This document shows positions 21,347-30,446 of a DNA stretch of 64,000 bases, piece after piece. How positions within the stretch are numbered: the stretch's first letter is position 1; every line of letters begins with the position of its first letter. Source of the stretch: Gemmobacter aquarius (GTDB lineage Bacteria > Pseudomonadota > Alphaproteobacteria > Rhodobacterales > Rhodobacteraceae); assembly GCF_003060865.1 (NCBI RefSeq), contig NZ_CP028919.1, positions 1 to 64,000 of the forward strand, written 5' to 3'. A model generated the notes under the pieces. The model ran no database searches, was not told the origin of the DNA, and saw nothing but the letters and a program-made list of their open reading frames with translations. The position numbers were made by a program, and so were the translations under genes.

Positions 21347-23211
21347 CTGATGGCCTCTATCATGGTCGACAAGGGCGTGTATCTCACGGTGAAGTCGAGA
21401 AGCGGCTCCATCCGGATTTCGGGGGCCAACGGGCCAAAATGGTCTGCGACGATCCGGTTTGCGGCATCGAGGAAGCGGGTGCGCTCTTCCTTGACGCGGG
21501 CCATCGTGGCGCGACGGACCTCGGCCCGTGTCAGGCGGCGCGAGAGCATTTCGGCGACGCCGTCGCGGACGGCTTCGGGGGTATCGTCGACGATCAGCGC
21601 GGTGTCGGGGGAGTAGAAGATGTCGCGCCCGCCGACCGAGTCGATCGACACGACGGGCAGGCCGGCGAACAACGCTTCGCTTGACGCACGCATGCAGCCT
21701 TCGACCGACGAGAGGGCCAGGGACACCCGCGCCGAGGCCAGGGCGCGAACCATCTCGGGGCGCTTGAGGTAGTGGTATTGGCCTTGGCCGAGTTGATGAT
21801 TGACGAAAAGGGCGGTCGGGCAGGTCTGTTGCAGCAACTGCATCTGGGCTTCTGCCACCGGACTGTCGGGGTTGGCGTAGACGAAGAGCGGCTTGGTCAG
21901 CTTGCTTGCCAGTTCGTGGCGTTTCCACGGCTCGAGCCGCGCGACATAGATCGCGTCCGACATCGGCAAGTCGGGATGCGGGTCTGCATCGCAGGTGACG
22001 ATGCTTTCATCGGCGAAGAGATTGGGGTTGCCGGGCACCGACGGCACGCCATGCGCGCGGTAGCGTGCGGCTTCGGCATCCGAGACATGCATGGCCACGA
22101 AGACATGGCCCGGATTGCACGCTTCGGCCTGCCTTATGGCAGCGAGAAGCGCGGACAGGTCGGGTTGTTCCATCGTCCAGGTCGGCTTGAGGAAGTGCAC
22201 CCCCCTGCGCGTGCCAAAGGCGGGGTGCGGTCCGATCATCCATTCGGCAAGGAACGAACGGCCATATTGGATTGCGGTAAAGCTGATGACCGGATCGGCC
22301 GAATAGGCATGGTTGTAGCCGCCCTCGTCCAGCAAAAGGTGGTTGCGCGGAGTCATGACCTGCGCGGCGTGCGGCAACGAGGTGGGAAGGATATCGCGCA
22401 AGGGTTCGTCCCGGGCGTAATCTGCCAGACCCAGACCCGCCAGCGCGGTTTCGATTTCAAACCCGTTGGCGATCTTGGCGGTCCAGTGCGCGGCCCTGTC
22501 CTGCTTTACGATCCAGTCTTCGGTCACTGCCGAGGAGAGGTCGGCCGCCACGCCGATGTCGCGCAGCGCGGCGCCAAGGCGGGCAAAGCGGGCATGCGGC
22601 GCGATATCGAGATCGAATTCGTAGGACAGCAAACCGCGCGGAACGCCGCTTTTTCTGACCTGATGATGGAAACCTTCGAGGATGCGGTCGGTATCGAAAG
22701 CGTCTTGCAGGAAAGGCGCAAGCGACAGGGTCGGTTGCAGACCGGTCGTATCGACGCCCAGAAAATTCTGCAGGATGTCACCCTTTACCGCCGAGATGTG
22801 ACGCGCGATCCGGCTGCGAGTCAGAAACAGCACCGAGACATGGGGACGGCGCAGCAGGGCATCGAGATGCGCGGCGGAAAGCTGGTCGGTAAGCACCTTG
22901 AGCGATAGCGAGGAATGACCCACCGACCGGGCCGCCGCGCAGAGTGCATCGAAGAAACCGACGGGATCGGCGGCGCGGGCAGCCAGAAGCGCATCCTTGT
23001 CATCGTGATGGAGACCGAGACGAGGTTCGAGGGCGGCTTGGCAGTCGGGCAGATGTTGCAGGCCTTCGACGCCGTGACCGGCGAATACCTCGAAAAAGGC
23101 GGCATGGCCCGGGATGCTTCGCAGCATCGAACAGAGAAGGTTCGATCCTGTCCGCATCGCGCAGAGGATCAGGATGATCCGGAAGGGGGGCTGTGCGTCT
23201 TCGGGTGTCAT
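21343..23211 (-). CDS. fusion of Stf0-like sulfotransferase and GT-B glycosyltransferase (622 aa)
   Basis: A two-domain enzyme. The N-terminal half (about residues 1-270) has the PAPS-binding loop RTGSNLL at residues 20-26 after a hydrophobic strand, and a TRSRIARHISAVKG segment fitting the 3'-phosphate binding region of sulfotransferases. The C-terminal half (about 290-600) resembles a GT4-type glycosyltransferase, with VARLEPWKRHE and the acceptor/donor motif SSVEGCMRASSEALFAGLP followed by VVSIDSVGGRD. It could both add and sulfate a sugar on the same glycan. The ATG at 23211 overlaps the upstream stop (ATGA). An in-frame ATG lies 6 bp earlier and the open frame extends to 23292, but the coupled start is preferred. 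Domain identities rest on motifs only. Confidence 0.78.
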   Translation of the reverse strand: MTPEDAQPPFRIILILCAMRTGSNLLCSMLRSIPGHAAFFEVFAGHGVEGLQHLPDCQAALEPRLGLHHDDKDALLAARAADPVGFFDALCAAARSVGHSSLSLKVLTDQLSAAHLDALLRRPHVSVLFLTRSRIARHISAVKGDILQNFLGVDTTGLQPTLSLAPFLQDAFDTDRILEGFHHQVRKSGVPRGLLSYEFDLDIAPHARFARLGAALRDIGVAADLSSAVTEDWIVKQDRAAHWTAKIANGFEIETALAGLGLADYARDEPLRDILPTSLPHAAQVMTPRNHLLLDEGGYNHAYSADPVISFTAIQYGRSFLAEWMIGPHPAFGTRRGVHFLKPTWTMEQPDLSALLAAIRQAEACNPGHVFVAMHVSDAEAARYRAHGVPSVPGNPNLFADESIVTCDADPHPDLPMSDAIYVARLEPWKRHELASKLTKPLFVYANPDSPVAEAQMQLLQQTCPTALFVNHQLGQGQYHYLKRPEMVRALASARVSLALSSVEGCMRASSEALFAGLPVVSIDSVGGRDIFYSPDTALIVDDTPEAVRDGVAEMLSRRLTRAEVRRATMARVKEERTRFLDAANRIVADHFGPLAPEIRMEPLLDFTVRYTPLSTMIEAIR

Positions 23212-25448
23212 GACCATTTGTCCCAGTCCGGTGTGGTGTCGAGCAAACCCATCCGGGTCAATTGTGAAACGCCCCGGTAGCTGCGAGCCCATAGACCGCG
23301 GCGAATGCCATTGCCTTTCAGGCGGGCCAGCATGTCGCGGTAGAACCTGCCACCGAGAAAATGTTCGCCACGGTCGACCGCTTCGGCAAAGCGGGCGGTC
23401 GCGTCGCCCACGAATTTGTAGTGCAACAGCGCGGTCGTCACCTTGGCGACCGGAAGGTGCGTGTGGAAATGGTTGTTTTCGAGAAACAGCACATCGGGGT
23501 CAACGTGAACGAGCGGGGATTTCGTGATGAGGAACTGCCGCCCCGTCAGCCGGCCGCGCACGCCACCCTGCACGACACGGTAGGGCGGCAGGACGCCGGG
23601 AAATATTAGATAGCCGCTGTCGAAATAGCGGTGACCGGCAAAGCCCTTGGCGGCCGAAGCAGGGGTCGCGAACATGTCGAGCATGAAGGAGGCGAAACAG
23701 CCCGAGCCGGTCTGTTCGCCGTAGCGTGCCAGATCGTCGATGCTGCGGCCCTGATCGGAGCCCGGAAATACGAGATGTTCGTCGATATCGACGAACAGGG
23801 CCCAACGCCCTTGGGCATGGGTCTGGATCAGCGGGTTTATCCACGCGACACCATGCGCCGAGGCGCGAAAGCTGTCGGTCTGATCATATGCGATGACATC
23901 GGGCTGGGCGCAGAGGTATTCGCGCGTGCCGTCATTCGACCCGTTGTCCACGATGACGAATTGGCGGACGCCAAGGCGGCGGTAATGGTCAAAGAAGGCA
24001 TCGAGATAGTCGATACCGTTGAACACAACGGCAAAGACCGTGACCAACGCGGCGGAGGTTTTTGCTGCGCTCGAAGCGGGGGTGGGTGCTGCGGTATCGG
24101 CCGCGAGAACGCGGAAGCTGCCACCGGCGATATGGTCGCGCCATGCGCGGCGCACGCCGTCATGATTGCCCGAGGCCTGATCGAAGCAGAGTTCGACTTC
24201 GCGGATCAGACGCGATGTGCGGAGGCCTTCGGACAGGCTGCCCAGATGCGCCCGTGCCGTATCGGGTTTGCGATTGGCGATCAGCAAGGAAAGATACAGG
24301 CGGTGAAAATAGCTGTTCCCGCCTGCCCGTGGCAGGGCTGCTTGCATGACGCCCAAGGCCTCTTGCAATTGGGCAGGGCGACGCGCCGCGTTCAGCAGGT
24401 AGCTGGCGTATTGCATCTCGGGGCCGGCGTGGTTGACGGCCAGCGCATGATAGGCGCGATACGCCTTGCGGACGGCACGCGGGGACGTTGCGGGATCGGT
24501 CGTCGCGACCGTCAAACGGAGGCGAAGCGCGCTTTCTTCGGCCGGATCGTCAAAAAGTTTCAGGATGGCCCGGGCCTTGGCGTAATCATCTGCGTCCAGC
24601 GCGATGAGTGCCCGCAGTTCCAGCGCCGCCGGTTCACCCGCCATCGCGTCGGCCGAGCGCAACAGGAGAGGTGTAACCTCGTCCAGCCGGTCGAGGCGGA
24701 GTGCTACATGGCGCATCACCTGCGCGACGTGCGGGTTGGCAGGGTAGAGTGACAAAAGCGCCGAACCTTCGCCGAGGCAATCGGACAGGCGGCCCAATGC
24801 TTCAAGCGCGGAGATGTAAAGATAGGCGTCTTCGGGCGTTTCCAGCGCAGCAATGCCGCCCGCCGCTTGGACGAAGTCGCAGAGTGGGCGGTATTGCGAT
24901 GCGGCGCGGAAGGTTTCGAGCATCGCGCGCATCAGGTCGGGATGTGACGGGATGGCCATGTCTTTGACCAGCGCCAAGGCGCAGTCGGTCTGATCGGCTG
25001 CAATCAACCCGCGCAACTGCGCCGCCTGTACGGGGCGGATATCGTGGTCGAAAAAATGCGTCAGACGTGCGAGACGTGCCGCGCCGTCTTCGACATGGCC
25101 CAGCAGGAAATCGGCCCGTGACAGTGCGTCGAGGATGGCCGGTTTGTCCTGTTCCGCTTCGGGCAGGCTGAGCAGCACGATCCGCAGGGTTCTTGCGATA
25201 TCGGTATTGCCACGCAAGACCTCGTGCAGCAGCCAGCGCGCCACCAGGTCCATATCCTTGGGGAAACGCTGGACGGCAGCGCGATCAACCCAATGGAGCC
25301 AATCATTCGCGCGGGCTGTTTCGGCGCGATCGAGCAGGATCAGGAAATCTTCATAGCTTTGGCAGCTTGCACGCAGGCGGTCGCCCTCACGCCCGTTGAA
25401 GGGTGGAAGGGCCGCGTTCGGTCGACCGGCAGTGATCGAAAGCTGCAA
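23208..25448 (-). CDS. large glycosyltransferase: helical-repeat N-terminus plus GT2-like (Glyco_tranf_2_4) domain
   Basis: The first about 420 residues are Ala/Leu-rich helices that look like TPR or another solenoid repeat. The last about 300 residues form a glycosyltransferase of the GT2/GT92-like group. Key segments are AVVFNGIDYLDAFFDHY, the nucleotide-sugar loop VIVDNGSNDGT, and the metal-binding VDIDEH motif near residue 555, followed by a late H-rich NNHFHTHLP segment. The start is a TTG at 25448, only 15 bp after the stop of the small secreted protein; no better upstream-proximal start is visible, so the N-terminus is uncertain. It precedes the sulfotransferase-GT gene with an ATGA overlap. 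Confidence 0.8.
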   Translation of the reverse strand: MQLSITAGRPNAALPPFNGREGDRLRASCQSYEDFLILLDRAETARANDWLHWVDRAAVQRFPKDMDLVARWLLHEVLRGNTDIARTLRIVLLSLPEAEQDKPAILDALSRADFLLGHVEDGAARLARLTHFFDHDIRPVQAAQLRGLIAADQTDCALALVKDMAIPSHPDLMRAMLETFRAASQYRPLCDFVQAAGGIAALETPEDAYLYISALEALGRLSDCLGEGSALLSLYPANPHVAQVMRHVALRLDRLDEVTPLLLRSADAMAGEPAALELRALIALDADDYAKARAILKLFDDPAEESALRLRLTVATTDPATSPRAVRKAYRAYHALAVNHAGPEMQYASYLLNAARRPAQLQEALGVMQAALPRAGGNSYFHRLYLSLLIANRKPDTARAHLGSLSEGLRTSRLIREVELCFDQASGNHDGVRRAWRDHIAGGSFRVLAADTAAPTPASSAAKTSAALVTVFAVVFNGIDYLDAFFDHYRRLGVRQFVIVDNGSNDGTREYLCAQPDVIAYDQTDSFRASAHGVAWINPLIQTHAQGRWALFVDIDEHLVFPGSDQGRSIDDLARYGEQTGSGCFASFMLDMFATPASAAKGFAGHRYFDSGYLIFPGVLPPYRVVQGGVRGRLTGRQFLITKSPLVHVDPDVLFLENNHFHTHLPVAKVTTALLHYKFVGDATARFAEAVDRGEHFLGGRFYRDMLARLKGNGIRRGLWARSYRGVSQLTRMGLLDTTPDWDKWS

Positions 25449-25463
25449 CGCCGCCCGCGGAAA

Positions 25464-25817
25464 TCAGGAAACGTAGGCGGCCGAGAACCCGTCAGCAGAG
25501 TTCGCATTCAGCACCAGCCGGAAAGTGGCGTCCGGCATATTCTGGAAGTTCGCAGTGCGTTCGATAACGATCGCACGGGCAATTGCAGCGAATTCCGCGG
25601 TAAGCGGCGACGCCCCGCATGCTTCGAGGTAGGCGATATAAACCTCGGTCCGGTCCTCAGACTGAACGAAGTTCCACAAGGCATCGCTTTCACCTGCGCG
25701 TCCGGGGTCGCTGCATACCTCGCCCACGGACTGTGCAGAGGCTGATTGTGCCATCAGGGCCGGAGCCAGAGCGGCTGTTCCGAGGGTAACGGCCAAGCGT
25801 GCAAATATTCTTTTCAT
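25464..25817 (-). CDS. small secreted protein (117 aa) with a single caspase-associated-type repeat
   Basis: It has a clear signal peptide (MKRIFARLAVTLGTAALAPA..., cleavage near ASAQS), so it is exported to the periplasm or beyond. The mature part holds two cysteines and the pattern ALWNFVQS...YIAYLEACG...EFAAIARA. This resembles the short W..YL.....FA..A repeat often found after caspase-like peptidase domains or in Sel1/TPR-like periplasmic proteins. No catalytic domain is present. A good Shine-Dalgarno (AAAGAGTGAG) lies upstream. It is the first gene of the minus-strand operon, 15 bp before the large glycosyltransferase. Function unknown. Confidence 0.72.
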   Translation of the reverse strand: MKRIFARLAVTLGTAALAPALMAQSASAQSVGEVCSDPGRAGESDALWNFVQSEDRTEVYIAYLEACGASPLTAEFAAIARAIVIERTANFQNMPDATFRLVLNANSADGFSAAYVS

Positions 25818-25934
25818 TACAAACTCACTCTTTAGGACTACTATAATTTCATGATGTGTTCCAAAATACGAAATCGGTCAACAGATTTCTTTGCATGTTT
25901 TCTTGAGATTCCGCCGGGATCAGCACGTCCAGTG

Positions 25935-25970
25935 GTTCCCTGTCCGCGCTGTTCCCTGTCCGCGCTGTTC
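25935..25970. repeat. 16-bp tandem repeat, 2.25 copies
   Basis: The unit GTTCCCTGTCCGCGCT occurs at 25935-25950 and 25951-25966, then GTTC starts a third copy. It lies in the 260-bp divergent intergenic region (25818-26077) between the small secreted protein and fdtA, a region otherwise AT-rich near the minus-strand start. It could be slippage-prone or a binding-site array; nothing else in that interval is recognisable. Confidence 0.85.
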
Positions 25971-26077
25971 GTTGGCGCTGCGGCAACGGGACGTGGCGGT
26001 TGACGTTCAACTCGGGGGTGTTCAGCGTAGGGAAATCGCTTAGTGTTGGTCTATCCATCAGTAACAGGTAGACAGAC

Positions 26078-26491
26078 ATGCCCGGCACCAAAGGTTTCGT
26101 TCGCGAGATAACGCTTCCCCAGGTTCACGACGCGCGCGGCGACCTGACCTTTATCGAAGGTGGGACGCATGTGCCATTCACCATCCAGCGCGTTTATTAC
26201 CTGTATAACGTTCCGGTCGATTCCGAACGGGGCGGACACGCGCATCGAGAGTTGGAGCAAGTCATATTCGCGCTGTCAGGCAGCTTCCGCGTCAAGATTG
26301 ATGACGGGTACGATACCTCGGAGTATTGGCTGCGCGACCCGCGGCGCGGGCTTTACATGAGCCGTCTGGTCTGGCGCGAGATCGACAGTTTCAGCCAAGG
26401 GGCAGTTTGCATGGTGCTTGCCTCGCACCATTATGACGAGACCGATTATTTCCGCGATTATTCCGAATTCAGGGCCGCTGTGGCGCAGTGA
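26078..26491 (+). CDS. fdtA: dTDP-4-oxo-6-deoxyglucose 3,4-ketoisomerase (FdtA/QdtA type, WxcM-like)
   Basis: A single-domain cupin of 137 residues, the usual length for FdtA/QdtA. It isomerises dTDP-4-keto-6-deoxy-glucose to the 3-keto sugar, the committed step toward 3-amino-3,6-dideoxy sugars (Fuc3N or Qui3N). Visible family features are the N-terminal DARGDLTFIEGG segment, YYLYNVPVDSERGGHAHRE with the active-site histidines, and the cupin strand VIFALSGSFRVKIDDG. The DegT-type aminotransferase needed for the next step lies 1.4 kb downstream. The sequence alone does not settle which epimer is made. No acetyltransferase partner (FdtC/QdtC) is in the window. Confidence 0.85.
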   Translation: MPGTKGFVREITLPQVHDARGDLTFIEGGTHVPFTIQRVYYLYNVPVDSERGGHAHRELEQVIFALSGSFRVKIDDGYDTSEYWLRDPRRGLYMSRLVWREIDSFSQGAVCMVLASHHYDETDYFRDYSEFRAAVAQ

Positions 26492-26538
26492 AATGACCCC
26501 GAGGCGTCCAGCTGCCCGAGGGCAAAGAGTGTTTCAGG

Positions 26539-27789
26539 ATGAAGCATATTATACCTAAGACCCTTGCCGCGCTTCGGGTTCTTTTCGGATTGGTGCTTTA
26601 CGGTTGGGTGCGCGAAGCCCCTGTCGGGCGCGTGAAGCGCTGGGTTCTGCGGGCGTTGTCGCGCAAAGCCCTGCGTCCGGTGGCGATGGGTGCAGGGGCG
26701 AGCCGCAGCTACACACTGCAACCGCCGTCTTCCTTTGTCGTCGCAAGCCCTGCATTCGTAGGGATGGCGCCGGTGATCACGGAGGGGCGTTTTCCCGAGG
26801 TGCGGGCGCATCTGGTGGAGGATGCCGTGGTCAGCCCGTATGCGTCGGGTGTGGTTCAGGGTGAGCGGCTTCTGGTGCCCGACATCATCCTGAAGAACCG
26901 GCACCGGCACAGCACCGACGGGGGCAATCTGTACTGGCTGGGGCAACGCAACTGCGTTGGGCGGATCATCAGGCAAGAGACTGTGGCCGAAGGGCTGTTG
27001 ATCGGTGGGGCGGGTGCCTTCAACTGGTATCATTTCGTCATGGAATGTCTGCCGAAAGCCTATCTTGCCCGTGGGCTGCCGGAAGAGATGAAGGATTGGC
27101 CGTTGCTGGTGCCGGAGGAATGCATCCGTGTTGCGGGATTCGAGCATGCGTTGAAGCTGTTTTCGGGGGATCGCCCTGTTCGGCCTGTTCCGCGCGGTGC
27201 GGCTGTTCAGGTCGGGCGTGCGGTCACGTTCGACGAGGTGAACTATGGCCCGTTCAACCTGTACAAAGGATCATGGCCCGCCCCGGACGATTACTGCCAG
27301 CATGACGACACGCTGCGCCAATACATCTCTGTGCTTCGTGCCGGGCTTTTAGGCAGCGAGCTGCGCCCTAAGCCTGTGCGCCGCATCTTTCTGGTCAGGC
27401 CGGCGACACGCAGGAATTACAATCAGGATGCACTGGTCGAGATCGCCAGCCGCTACGGGTTCGAACCCCATGCTCCGGAAAAACTGCCGCTCGCCGATCA
27501 AGCCGCATTGTTTGCTGATGCCGAGATGGTCATCGGCGCATCGGGGGCCGCATGGGTCGGCATGGCCTTTTGTGCGACCGGAACGCGCATGCTGAGTTGG
27601 CTTCCCCGCGAATACAGCGGTTTTTGCTGCTATTCGACTCTGGCGCACCTGCTAGGGCACCGGATGCAATTCGTAAGGGCCATTCCAGACAGACTGCTCA
27701 AAGACACAGCCGATGCGTTTGACCACAGCTACAGGTTGGATGAAGGTGACTTTGAAGCCGCCTTGCAGTACATGATCGATGGTAAATAG
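26539..27789 (+). CDS. glycosyltransferase family 61 protein
   Basis: A 416-residue GT61 (DUF563) enzyme, cytosolic or membrane-associated. The central GAFNWYHFVMECLPKAYL segment and the C-terminal RRIFLVRP...RNYNQDAL...HAPEKLPLADQAALFADAEMVIGASGAAW pattern are the family hallmarks, matching the EGT/DUF563 core where a late (G)ASGA loop contacts the donor. The N-terminal about 60 residues contain a short hydrophobic stretch (LAALRVLFGLVLYGW) that may tether it to the membrane. It sits between the ketoisomerase and aminotransferase genes, in the same direction, so it probably builds the same polysaccharide. Donor and linkage cannot be told. Confidence 0.82.
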   Translation: MKHIIPKTLAALRVLFGLVLYGWVREAPVGRVKRWVLRALSRKALRPVAMGAGASRSYTLQPPSSFVVASPAFVGMAPVITEGRFPEVRAHLVEDAVVSPYASGVVQGERLLVPDIILKNRHRHSTDGGNLYWLGQRNCVGRIIRQETVAEGLLIGGAGAFNWYHFVMECLPKAYLARGLPEEMKDWPLLVPEECIRVAGFEHALKLFSGDRPVRPVPRGAAVQVGRAVTFDEVNYGPFNLYKGSWPAPDDYCQHDDTLRQYISVLRAGLLGSELRPKPVRRIFLVRPATRRNYNQDALVEIASRYGFEPHAPEKLPLADQAALFADAEMVIGASGAAWVGMAFCATGTRMLSWLPREYSGFCCYSTLAHLLGHRMQFVRAIPDRLLKDTADAFDHSYRLDEGDFEAALQYMIDGK

Positions 27790-27846
27790 GCTTTCGTGCC
27801 AGCGCGGAATTGACGGCACGGCGCGGCGTTTGAAAAAGGTGCTAAG

Positions 27847-28944
27847 TTGATCCCCTTTCTTGATCTTGGCCTTTCCTATCGCGCCTTGAAATCCGAAATC
27901 GACCAAGCAGTGCATCGGGTTCTGGACAGCGGATGGTATATCCTTGGCCCCGAGGTCGAGGCGTTCGAGGCCGAATGGGCGGAGTGGTGCGGGGCAGGGC
28001 ATGCGGTCGGTCTGGCGAACGGGCTGGATGCGTTGATCCTTGCCTTGCGGGCGCTGGATGTCGGGCCGGGGGACGAGGTAATCGTGCCCTCGAACACCTA
28101 TATCGCTACATGGCTGGCGGTCACGGCGGTTGGCGCGCGGCCGGTGCCTGTCGAGCCGGATCCCGCGACATATAACATCGATCCGGCGCGCATCGCCGCG
28201 GCGATCACCCCTGCTACGAAGGTTTTGCTGCCGGTCCATCTTTATGGCCAGCCTGCCGACCTCGACCCCATCCTCGCGCTTGCACGCGAGCATGGGCTTT
28301 TCGTGGTCGAGGATGCGGCGCAGGCGCACGGGGCACGCTACAAGGGGCGGCGGATTGGCGGGCATGGCGATGTGGTCTGCTGGAGCTTTTACCCCGGCAA
28401 GAACCTTGGCGCTTTGGGGGATGGCGGAGCGGTCACCACCAACAGGGCCGATCTTGCGGACCGCATCCGCATGTTGCGCAACTATGGCAGCCGCCAGAAA
28501 TACGTGAACGAGATGCTGGGTGTGAATTCACGGCTCGATCCGGTTCAGGCCGCGGTGCTGCGGGTCAAGCTGCCCCATCTGGAGGAGTGGACCGGACATC
28601 GGCGTGCCATCGCTGCGGCCTATGATGCGGGGCTGCGGAACCATGGGCTTGTGCTGCCGCATGTGCCAGACTGGGCCGATCCGGTCTGGCATCTTTATGT
28701 GGTGCGAAGCGGATGGCGTGACGGTTTGCAAGCGCAACTGACCGAGCGTGGCATCGGCACGCTAATCCATTATCCGATCCCGCCGCATATGCAGGAAGCC
28801 TATGCCGGACTAAGGTTTCAGGCAGAAGCTTTTCCGCTGGCGCGTCAGCTTGCAGCCGAAGTGCTGAGCTTGCCGATGGGGCCGCAGTTGCCGCTGGCGG
28901 ATGCGGGGCGGGTGATCGCGGCCATGCCGCGTGCGGTCGCATGA
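27847..28944 (+). CDS. fdtB: DegT/DnrJ/EryC1/StrS aminotransferase, FdtB-like (dTDP-3-amino-3,6-dideoxyhexose transaminase)
   Basis: A PLP-dependent sugar aminotransferase of 365 residues. It begins [17 protein letters not shown] and has the catalytic lysine at K185 in [26 protein letters not shown] carries the PLP ring-contacting aspartate. The substrate is most likely the 3-keto sugar made by the FdtA-type protein upstream, giving dTDP-Fuc3N or dTDP-Qui3N with glutamate as amino donor. Translation appears to start at a TTG (27847) with AAAAAGG a few bases upstream; no early ATG exists. The stop overlaps the next gene (ATGA). Confidence 0.88.
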   Translation: MIPFLDLGLSYRALKSEIDQAVHRVLDSGWYILGPEVEAFEAEWAEWCGAGHAVGLANGLDALILALRALDVGPGDEVIVPSNTYIATWLAVTAVGARPVPVEPDPATYNIDPARIAAAITPATKVLLPVHLYGQPADLDPILALAREHGLFVVEDAAQAHGARYKGRRIGGHGDVVCWSFYPGKNLGALGDGGAVTTNRADLADRIRMLRNYGSRQKYVNEMLGVNSRLDPVQAAVLRVKLPHLEEWTGHRRAIAAAYDAGLRNHGLVLPHVPDWADPVWHLYVVRSGWRDGLQAQLTERGIGTLIHYPIPPHMQEAYAGLRFQAEAFPLARQLAAEVLSLPMGPQLPLADAGRVIAAMPRAVA

Positions 28945-30446
28945 CGGAGCAGAATTCCTATCGGTCGATCCTGCGATCATCGGCCATCATAGGCGCCGCA
29001 CAGATCATCGGCGTGGCTGGCGGGTTGTTGCGGATGAAGGCCGTAGCGGTGCTGACCGGTCCGTCTGGCGTCGGGCTGGTGGGGCTTTACACCAGCCTGA
29101 TACAGGCCGCCGCCGTGGCTGCTGCGCTTGGATCGGAAAGCGCGGGGACGCGGCAGATCGCGGCATCCCATGCAGAAGGCGGGGAGGAGGCGCTTGGTCG
29201 CGCGCGCCGGGCATTGTTCTGGGGCACGCTGGGACTGGCCTTGATCGGGCTGGCCGGTTTCTTTCTGGCCGCTGGCTGGATTGCCGAAGCGGTGGTCGGC
29301 GATCCGGCACAGGCAACCCCGTTGCGGTGGCTGTCGCTGGGCGTAGCGATCAGTGTCGCAGCCGGTTACCAGACCGCGCTTTTGACCGGAACACGCCGGA
29401 TCGCGGATATTGCGCGCATCGGGATCGGGGCGAGTTTTCTGGGGTCGCTGCTTGCCTGTGGTGCGCTTTGGATGTGGCAGCAGGACGCAATCCTTGCCGT
29501 CGTGCTGTTGCCGCCTGCTGTCACGCTGCTTTTGGGATGCATCGTCATCGGCCGCATCGGCCCCGCGGCGGGAAGGCCACTTGGCCTGCGTGCGCTTGCG
29601 GGGGAATGGCAGGGGCTTGCGCGGCTGGGTCTGGCGTTCATGCTGACCGGGGTAATCTCTTTGCTGGGGCATCTGTTGGTGCGGGTCTATGTCCAGCGCG
29701 AGTTGGGAACCGAGGCGCTTGGTCATTTTCAGGCGGCGTGGACGGTCAGTTCCACCTGCCTTGGTCTGGTGCTTGGTGCGATGGGCACCGATTACTTTCC
29801 GCGGCTGAGCGCCGTGATCACCGATCGTGCCCGCGCCGTGCAGATGGTGAACGAACAGACCGAGGTCGGGCTGTTGCTGTGCGCGCCTTTGCTTCTGGCG
29901 CTTCTCGGATTCGCCCCTTGGGTGATTGCGCTGCTGTATTCGGCGGAATTTGCGCCTGCGACCGATATCCTGCGGTTCCAGCTTCTGGGCGATCTGCTCA
30001 AGGTTCTAAGCTGGCCCTTGGGCTTTGTCATCGTGGCGCGCGGGGCGGGGTCGACATTCGTTGTGACCGAAAGCGTCGGCATGGCGCTTTTGATCGGGAT
30101 GGTCGTTGTCGGAATACCGCTGATCGGGCTGGAGGCGACCGGCGTAGCCTTTTTGGTCACCAATGCGCTTTATCTGCCACTGGTCTGGTGGTTCGGCGGT
30201 CGACCCATCGGCTTTCGTTGGAGCCGGAGCGTAAAATTGCAGGCGGTGGCTCTGGTGGGGGTTGCAGTGCTGGTCGATCTTTGCAGCCGCTATTCGGCAC
30301 CTATCGGCGCTGTAACGGGGGGAATGGCTGCCTTGGTTTTCGGGGGGCTTGCCGTGATCCGACTGTCGCACCGCGTTACCGAGGGCGGGACTGTCGGCAA
30401 GGTCGGCAGCGTTTCAAGGACCATCGCTTTGTGGATGACGAGATGA
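28941..30446 (+). CDS. Wzx-type O-antigen/polysaccharide flippase
   Basis: An integral inner-membrane protein of 501 residues with about 12 hydrophobic segments, of the MOP superfamily (WzxE-like). It flips undecaprenyl-diphosphate-linked repeat units to the periplasm. Recognisable pieces are the N-terminal [29 protein letters not shown] and the internal [12 protein letters not shown], typical of WzxE-like flippases. It starts with ATGA overlap after the aminotransferase and ends with ATGA overlap into a GT2 gene, so the three are one translational unit. A flippase implies a Wzy-type pathway, but no polymerase was recognised nearby. Confidence 0.85.
   Translation: MTEQNSYRSILRSSAIIGAAQIIGVAGGLLRMKAVAVLTGPSGVGLVGLYTSLIQAAAVAAALGSESAGTRQIAASHAEGGEEALGRARRALFWGTLGLALIGLAGFFLAAGWIAEAVVGDPAQATPLRWLSLGVAISVAAGYQTALLTGTRRIADIARIGIGASFLGSLLACGALWMWQQDAILAVVLLPPAVTLLLGCIVIGRIGPAAGRPLGLRALAGEWQGLARLGLAFMLTGVISLLGHLLVRVYVQRELGTEALGHFQAAWTVSSTCLGLVLGAMGTDYFPRLSAVITDRARAVQMVNEQTEVGLLLCAPLLLALLGFAPWVIALLYSAEFAPATDILRFQLLGDLLKVLSWPLGFVIVARGAGSTFVVTESVGMALLIGMVVVGIPLIGLEATGVAFLVTNALYLPLVWWFGGRPIGFRWSRSVKLQAVALVGVAVLVDLCSRYSAPIGAVTGGMAALVFGGLAVIRLSHRVTEGGTVGKVGSVSRTIALWMTR

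Noticed and set aside
25818..26077. EcfG promoter candidates (several GGAAC on the minus strand of the tandem repeat)
   Set aside because: No CGTT at 16 or 17 bases from any of them; the GGAAC copies come from the 16-bp repeat.
28931..30442. Upstream extension of the GT2 frame starting at 28931
   Set aside because: The first about 504 codons are a frame-shifted shadow of the flippase gene. The real GT2 starts at the ATG overlapping the flippase stop.
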